NCBI GenBank assembly: GCA_030247845.1
Contig: JAPDRP010000024.1
Coordinates: forward strand, 124,001-188,000
DNA: 64,000 bases
Source of the DNA: Coniosporium tulheliwenetii
Taxonomy: Eukaryota > Ascomycota > Dothideomycetes
Reading direction: 5' to 3'
Below the pieces are notes generated by a model. That model saw only the letters and a list, made by a program, of their open reading frames with translations, ran no database searches and was not told the origin of the DNA. A program made the translations under genes and the position numbers. Positions 59,193 through 64,000 of the stretch are shown here, one piece after another; position 1 is the first letter of the stretch; the number at the start of each line of letters is the position of its first letter.

Positions 59193-61774
59193 ATGGACAA
59201 CGCAGCTGCGCAACCGGTACCGGGCGAGCTCACAAGTACTATCACTGCGGAGGAAGGAGCGGCGGATGTGCCAGCTATAGTGCCGCCATCGGATCCCAGC
59301 GAAGGTACGTTCACTGTCTTGCTTCATTGCTTACCATGTCTTCCCCATCAGACTCGGCGTATTTTTCTCTGTGGGACCGACTGAATGCTCTGCTGGAGGA
59401 TGATAGTACTCCTGCGAGCACGGCGCGGCAGCTATTTCCTCCTCTTTTCTCTTTCCCTTTACCTCGTTCATCGCGGCCGGTAGAGGAGCCAGAGCGGAAA
59501 TATTCGCGGTTGCCTTCAAACCCTGGCAGAGCTTCTGTTAATTACGGTCACTCAAATGCAGATGCGGTGATGGGCGATGGCGGCGACCAGCAAGCCGACG
59601 CAGCCATCGAAACAGGCTCGAATGCGACACCAGTCGTCTCTGACAACCCACTCGATGCGCCTGAGGGCCCACGACCGGAGGCGGAGGCGGAGGCGGATGC
59701 TGAGGACGAAGAGATGGCAGAAACTAGGGACGACGTGAAGAGAGACTTGCCAGCAGCGGGCGGGGAAGCTGCGGATGGAGCAGCGAAGGAACAGCCAGAG
59801 CAAACCAAGGCTGCGATAGAGACGTCTGCGCGGTCACACCTCATCTCGCAAGCCCACGCCATCATCCTGCCGAGCTACAGCACATGGTTTGACATGCACC
59901 AAATACACAACATCGAGAAGAAATCGTTGCCGGAGTTCTTCAACAGTCGGAATCGAAGCAAAACGCCTGCTGTGTACAAGGATTACCGAGACTTTATGGT
60001 CAATACGTACCGTCTCAATCCCGCGGAGTATTTGACTGTCACGGCGTGCAGGCGCAATTTGGCTGGCGATGTTTGCGCGATAATGCGTGTCCACGCCTTC
60101 TTGGAGCAGTGGGGCTTGATCAACTATCAGGTTGGTAGAGAAGAATCCTTAGGCAACTTTACATCGCTAACCCTGTGTAGGTCGATCCGGATACCAGACC
60201 CTCAAACATTGGCCCACCATTCACAGGCCACTTCCGCATAACAGCAGACACACCTCGCGGCCTCCAACCGCACCAACCCGCCCCTGGCTCTATCATCACC
60301 CCCGGTAAACCCAATCCGACAACCAGCCGTCTTGCCAGCGCCACTCCACCTACTAAAGCTGATCTAAACCTCGAAATCCGCCGCAACATATACGAGTCCA
60401 ACGGCAAAGAAGTCACGCCCTCGACGAGCACAGCCGAGAAGCCCGCCAATGGAGAGGCCAGCACCACTGAAGCAAACGGCTCCACAGCCACAGCCGCAAA
60501 AACCCTCGAAGAATCTCTCAAAGAAACAGGCAAGACTTACTACTGCTACTCCTGCGGCATCGACTGCACACGCGTGCGCTACCACAACACTAAATCCACG
60601 CCCTCCTCCACAACCGGCAAGACCGGCGCATCCCTCAAATTCGACCTGTGTCCGTCCTGCTACATGAATGGCCACTTCCCGGCCTCCGGTCAGGCGAGTG
60701 ACTACACAAAGCTCGAGAATGAGAACTACAAGGCGGTGCCCGACCGCGATGCGCCGTGGACGGATGCGGAAACGTTGCTTCTGCTCGAGGGACTGGAGCT
60801 CTTCGATGATGATTGGAACAGCGTCGCCGATCACGTGGGGAGCAGGACGAGGGAGGAATGCGTGATGAAGTTCCTGCAGCTGGAGATCGAAGACAAGTAT
60901 CTCGAGGGCGAGCCAGACACTTCGACGGCTGTGAATGGTGTCCCTACGGGCAACCTAGGCTACTTGAGCAACGGACGCATCCCCTTCACCCAGGCAGATA
61001 ATCCGGTCATGTCCGTCATGGGTTTCTTAGCTGGCCTCGCCGACCCAGCCGTTACGGCCGCAGCAGCAGGCAAGAGCGTGGAAGAGATGAAGCGCGCCCT
61101 GCGGGAGAAGCTCGAGCGGGGCAGCCTCGGCGCCGACAAGGGCAAGGAGAAGGAGAAGGACAACTCGGCCGCAGACAGTTCAGCACCCGCCCAGTTCGCA
61201 CCCGTCAAAGACGAGCCCTCGGCCATGGACATCGACCCCGCCAGCACCAACGCCCCACAAACAGCAGTAGCAACCACGACCACCCCCTCCACCACCACTG
61301 CCACGACCAACTCCCTAACAACCCTCCCCTAGCCCTAACCGCCGCCCGCGCCTCCGCCCTCGCATCCCACACCGAGCGGCACCTCACCGCCCTCGTCTCC
61401 TCCGCCGTAAACATCGAGCTGCAAAAACTCTCCCTCAAGCTCTCCCAATTCAGCGAGCTCGAAGCCCTTCTGCAAGCCGAGCGCCAGGACCTCGAAGCCC
61501 GCCGTGAGCAGCTTTTCTTGGATAGACTGGCGTTCCAGAAAAGGATTAGGGGCGTTGAAGGGGCGTTTGCGAGGGCAGTCAGCTTGGTGGCCAGCGGAGG
61601 GAGGGAGGGGGTTGAGGAGGCGGGACGGGTTGTTAGGGAGGCGGTGGGGGAGTGGGGCATCCAGGGGGGAGGGGAAGGGGTTGTGGTTAGGGGGTCCAGG
61701 GGGAGGGAGGGCCGGTGGGAGAGGTCAGGCCGTTGGGGGAGGGGGATGAGGGGTTTAGGAGTTTTGAGATCTAG
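59193..61774 (+). CDS. ssr2: SWI3/Rsc8 (Ssr2)-type chromatin-remodelling subunit, SWIRM-ZZ-SANT
   Basis: Core scaffold of SWI/SNF or RSC remodellers, nuclear. Exon 1 is 59193-59304. Exon 2 ends at 60130 and starts at either 59352 or 59562 (both keep frame). Exon 3 is 60181-61774. An acidic N-terminus is followed by a SWIRM domain (HAIILPSYSTWFDMHQIHNI...ITACRRNLAGDVCAIMRVHAFLEQWGLINY), a ZZ-like finger (YYCYSCGIDC...FDLCPSCY), a SANT domain (PWTDAETLLLLEGLELFDDDWNSVADHV) and a C-terminal coiled coil (QKLSLKLSQFSELEALLQAER). Breaks at CCCC 61326-61329 and in G runs near 61690-61712 need one base each. They give TLPLALTAARASALASHTER and the acidic end GDEGFRSFEI, stop at 61774. Total is about 758 or 828 residues depending on exon 2. 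Confidence 0.9.
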
Positions 61775-62048
61775 GGGGATATGTCGCAGGGTGGAAAGCG
61801 GGCGAGGGGCTCTTGTGGCGCGCGTGGTTAATGGCGTTTGGATTGGATGGGCTGCTGGATAGGATAGAGAATTTCTGGGCTGGCGTCTGTGGCGCGTCTA
61901 TGGCGCGTAACAAGTTGTATTATGATGGCACTGTGGCAGGGCTGGGAGCAGAGTCATGGCTGGTGACCCTTGGTACGCTGCTGTAGTCCGTAGATCAAGT
62001 CATGGAGAAAAAACATTCCGTTCGCGTGCCTTCATATAAACTTCCGTT

Positions 62049-63206
62049 CTAAATCATCCAACATAGAGGTAACGCGGTGACTGACTGAACGGCGAGGAGC
62101 TCCAGAGAAGATGCTGCTAACCATACAGGCTCTAGTAGTTGACAACTTTTAGGGGAACGAAGTACGAAGAAGGTTATGAAAGCCGCCTCCCCAATTCCAG
62201 CCAGTCCTACCACCACTTGGTCCATTATCCCTTCCTCCACTCGACTCATCGTCCGATCCGGGCGTAGATCCTGCATCTGTCGCAAAGCGTTCTCGACCAA
62301 GTGAAAACGTCCTCCTGCCTCGATGTCCTCGTAGGTTAACTTCTCGTCGGGCGGCAGAGCGCTCATCGTGCTCAAGTCGTCCAGGATCCCTTGGAGGGAC
62401 CGCCAGTCTGGGTGAACCACCCTGCCGGAGCTGCAGCACCGTTGCAGAGCTCGCAAGATCACCTTTCGGAGTTCCTCGCTGGTCAGCTGCTCGATGATGG
62501 ATTCGACCACGTTAAGGTGGACGAACTGTGCCCCGGTCAGCCCATGCAGGGCGCGTATCGCGAGCCCGTCCACTGTCTCATGGGTAATGGTGGTGGTGAA
62601 TCCTTGTTGTTTGGTAGACAGTTCGTCAGTGTCACTTTCTGATTCTGACGCAGTGCTAGATTGCCTGTCAGAGTCTTCGGTACTGGTTTCCGATGCGACG
62701 GAGGACTGGCCATCGGACTCGTCGCTTCCTGAATCCGACCATGCGAATGAAAGCCATCGATCCGCGTGGTCTTCCAGGCAATATACGTAGTAGAGTTGCG
62801 AGTCGGAGCATTGCTGCTCTCCGCCTTCGTCATGGAAGGGAGACTTCGCGCCGCCTAGGTCGCTCTCGCTTGTCTGGTCAAAATTGTCCGCAGTGGCAAG
62901 CAACTGGGCAGCCTCGGGACTCTCTGTTTCAGGCCCGTAGTTAGCTATGGCGATGCTATATGGAGTAGAATCAACTGCGAAGTATAACGAAGAAGGCAGT
63001 GGGACATAGTTACTGGTGGATTTGCTCTATTCCGTCTGATGCTCAAACTCCTCTTCGAAGAGTAATTTGTCATCAACATGGAACATACCTTCGAAATCTG
63101 ACAGAGTCTCTGTGACTTGTTCAGGTGGGCCTCGCACGGTACGGTCCTCGTCGGTGTGGTCGTTGTCACCCTCCTCCTGCGGTGACCTGGGCTGGAACTT
63201 GGTCAT
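62049..63206 (-). CDS. Acidic Ser/Asp-rich hypothetical protein, lineage-restricted
   Basis: 347 residues in two exons (63206-63089 and 62974-62049) with a 114-nt intron (donor gtatgt, acceptor cgcag). The join gives LSDFEVDSTPYSIAIANYGPE and a coding length divisible by three. Start ATG at 63206 (MTKFQPRSPQEEGDNDH). The N-terminal half is acidic, with a repeat-like run of Ser/Asp/Glu (SDSGSDESDGQSSVASETS). The second half is helical (HLNVVESIIEQLTSEELRKV...; GRFHLVENALRQMQDLRPDRT) and ends in a hydrophobic segment (FITFFVLRSP... LAASSLELLAVQSVTALPL) that may be a membrane helix. I recognise no family. The acidic tract could suit nuclear or chromatin contact, but that is a guess. Confidence 0.55.
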
Positions 63207-64000
63207 GATGAATTTGAGTCTGAAATTTGGGGAGAGATAGACGGAGATCAGGGCAGTATAAGTGCACGTTGACATGGACGAAAGTGCTGTACGTAGAAGC
63301 ATGGTGCCGCACTGCCTCATACATGAACAAACAAGAAAACCCAAGACAGCTGCATATTCAGACTTAGTTTCCGTGCAAGCGGGGCAAGCCTTGAGGCTAC
63401 CTCATTCTCATTCCTCAACTTCCAGAAAGGTGTCCCAAGTTCTGCCCACGGACCGGAGAGTAACCTTCCGAAGTGCATAAAGTTTAAGGAGCTTTTGAAA
63501 CAGACGTGTAAAGTGGGCAGACGGCAAAGCACCTGTGAATGACACGAGATCTGCTCTGAGCGTCAAAACGGAAGAAGGCATAGTCACGTATCTCTCCTTT
63601 GTTCAGAGAAGCCTGCTGTGGGATCCCGAGGCGTCGTGCCGGGATCTCTCCGCGCCGAAGCGGGCTCCTGGAACATTATCGTCTAGAACTGACCAACAAG
63701 ATATCGCGGACGGCCAGCTGAGCAAAACTCAAATGTTGTGAAAGGAAGTGGGTGAGCAGAAGGTGATTTTGTGCAAAGATTGTTCAGAGCCAGAACGTTG
63801 ACAGAGGGGAGTAACGCCACTGCAAAGTACGAGTCCCCAAGAGGATGCTGATGAGTGTACAAAATCAACTCTCAATAAGCTGTAGAAAGAGATGTCCAAG
63901 AAGGGTAAAAGGCATTCCTCCAAGTTCAAACCGTTGTACCACTTGGGCCATCCTCACCTTTGTCACTTGACTTTGATTTGAACGATTGTCGTTGATCCGC
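63207..64000. other. Terminal stretch without supported gene
   Basis: About 800 bp with short frames on both strands and no family signal. It includes the promoter of the acidic minus-strand gene. Confidence 0.4.

Noticed and set aside
1..64000. CRISPR arrays, insertion sequences or intact transposons
   Set aside because: No spaced direct repeats, terminal inverted repeats or transposase, reverse transcriptase or integrase motifs were seen. The host is a fungus.

Overview
This window is nuclear DNA from a filamentous ascomycete (Pezizomycotina). The evidence is the gene set (STU1/CLASP, ERG5, LIM-RhoGAP, TOK potassium channel, SWI3-type SWIRM protein, DUF6594 protein, TALE homeodomain plus C2H2 factor), many short 48-80 nt GT-AG introns with CTAAC/CTAAT-like branch sites, and densely spaced genes on both strands. 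A class-level guess would be Dothideomycetes, but I cannot prove that from sequence alone.

Layout. 0-23 kb is a conserved housekeeping block: 5'-truncated eEF2, an Rmn1/RBM26-like PWI-CCCH-RRM protein, the CTD-kinase cyclin Ctk2, a small PHD protein, ERG5 (CYP61), STU1, a BSP-type zinc metalloprotease-like protein, a rhodanese and a multi-KH protein. 23-28 kb is an accessory-looking segment: gene-poor DNA, a decayed polyol (xylitol/sorbitol-type) dehydrogenase pseudogene, then an intact amylosucrase of bacterial type with one fungal intron. 28-39 kb holds a large disordered protein, an SDT1-like pyrimidine 5'-nucleotidase with a 13-nt microexon, 2 kb without a clear gene, and a LIM-LIM-coiled-coil-RhoGAP protein. 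39-54 kb looks accessory again: a small multi-exon gene, a DUF6594 membrane protein with an unusual insert and tail, a TALE-homeodomain/C2H2 factor, a complete animal-like nitric oxide synthase (oxygenase plus reductase), a 12-bp tandem repeat and an F-box/2EXR-like protein. 54-62 kb returns to conserved genes: TOK channel, ETF alpha, SWI3/Rsc8-like protein. The end holds an acidic orphan protein.

The main technical result is that many conserved genes are split by single-base frameshifts. I located about 22 in 13 genes. Every one has the direction of a missing base, and most sit in or next to G/C (sometimes A/T) homopolymers. Restoring one base per site gives family-consistent proteins whose summed exon lengths are divisible by three. 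I read this as homopolymer under-calling in the assembly, not as pseudogenes or programmed frameshifting. Open reading frames taken at face value will therefore mis-annotate this contig.

The biologically most notable loci are the full-length nitric oxide synthase (47.4-50.9 kb) and the amylosucrase beside a dead polyol dehydrogenase (23.7-27.8 kb).
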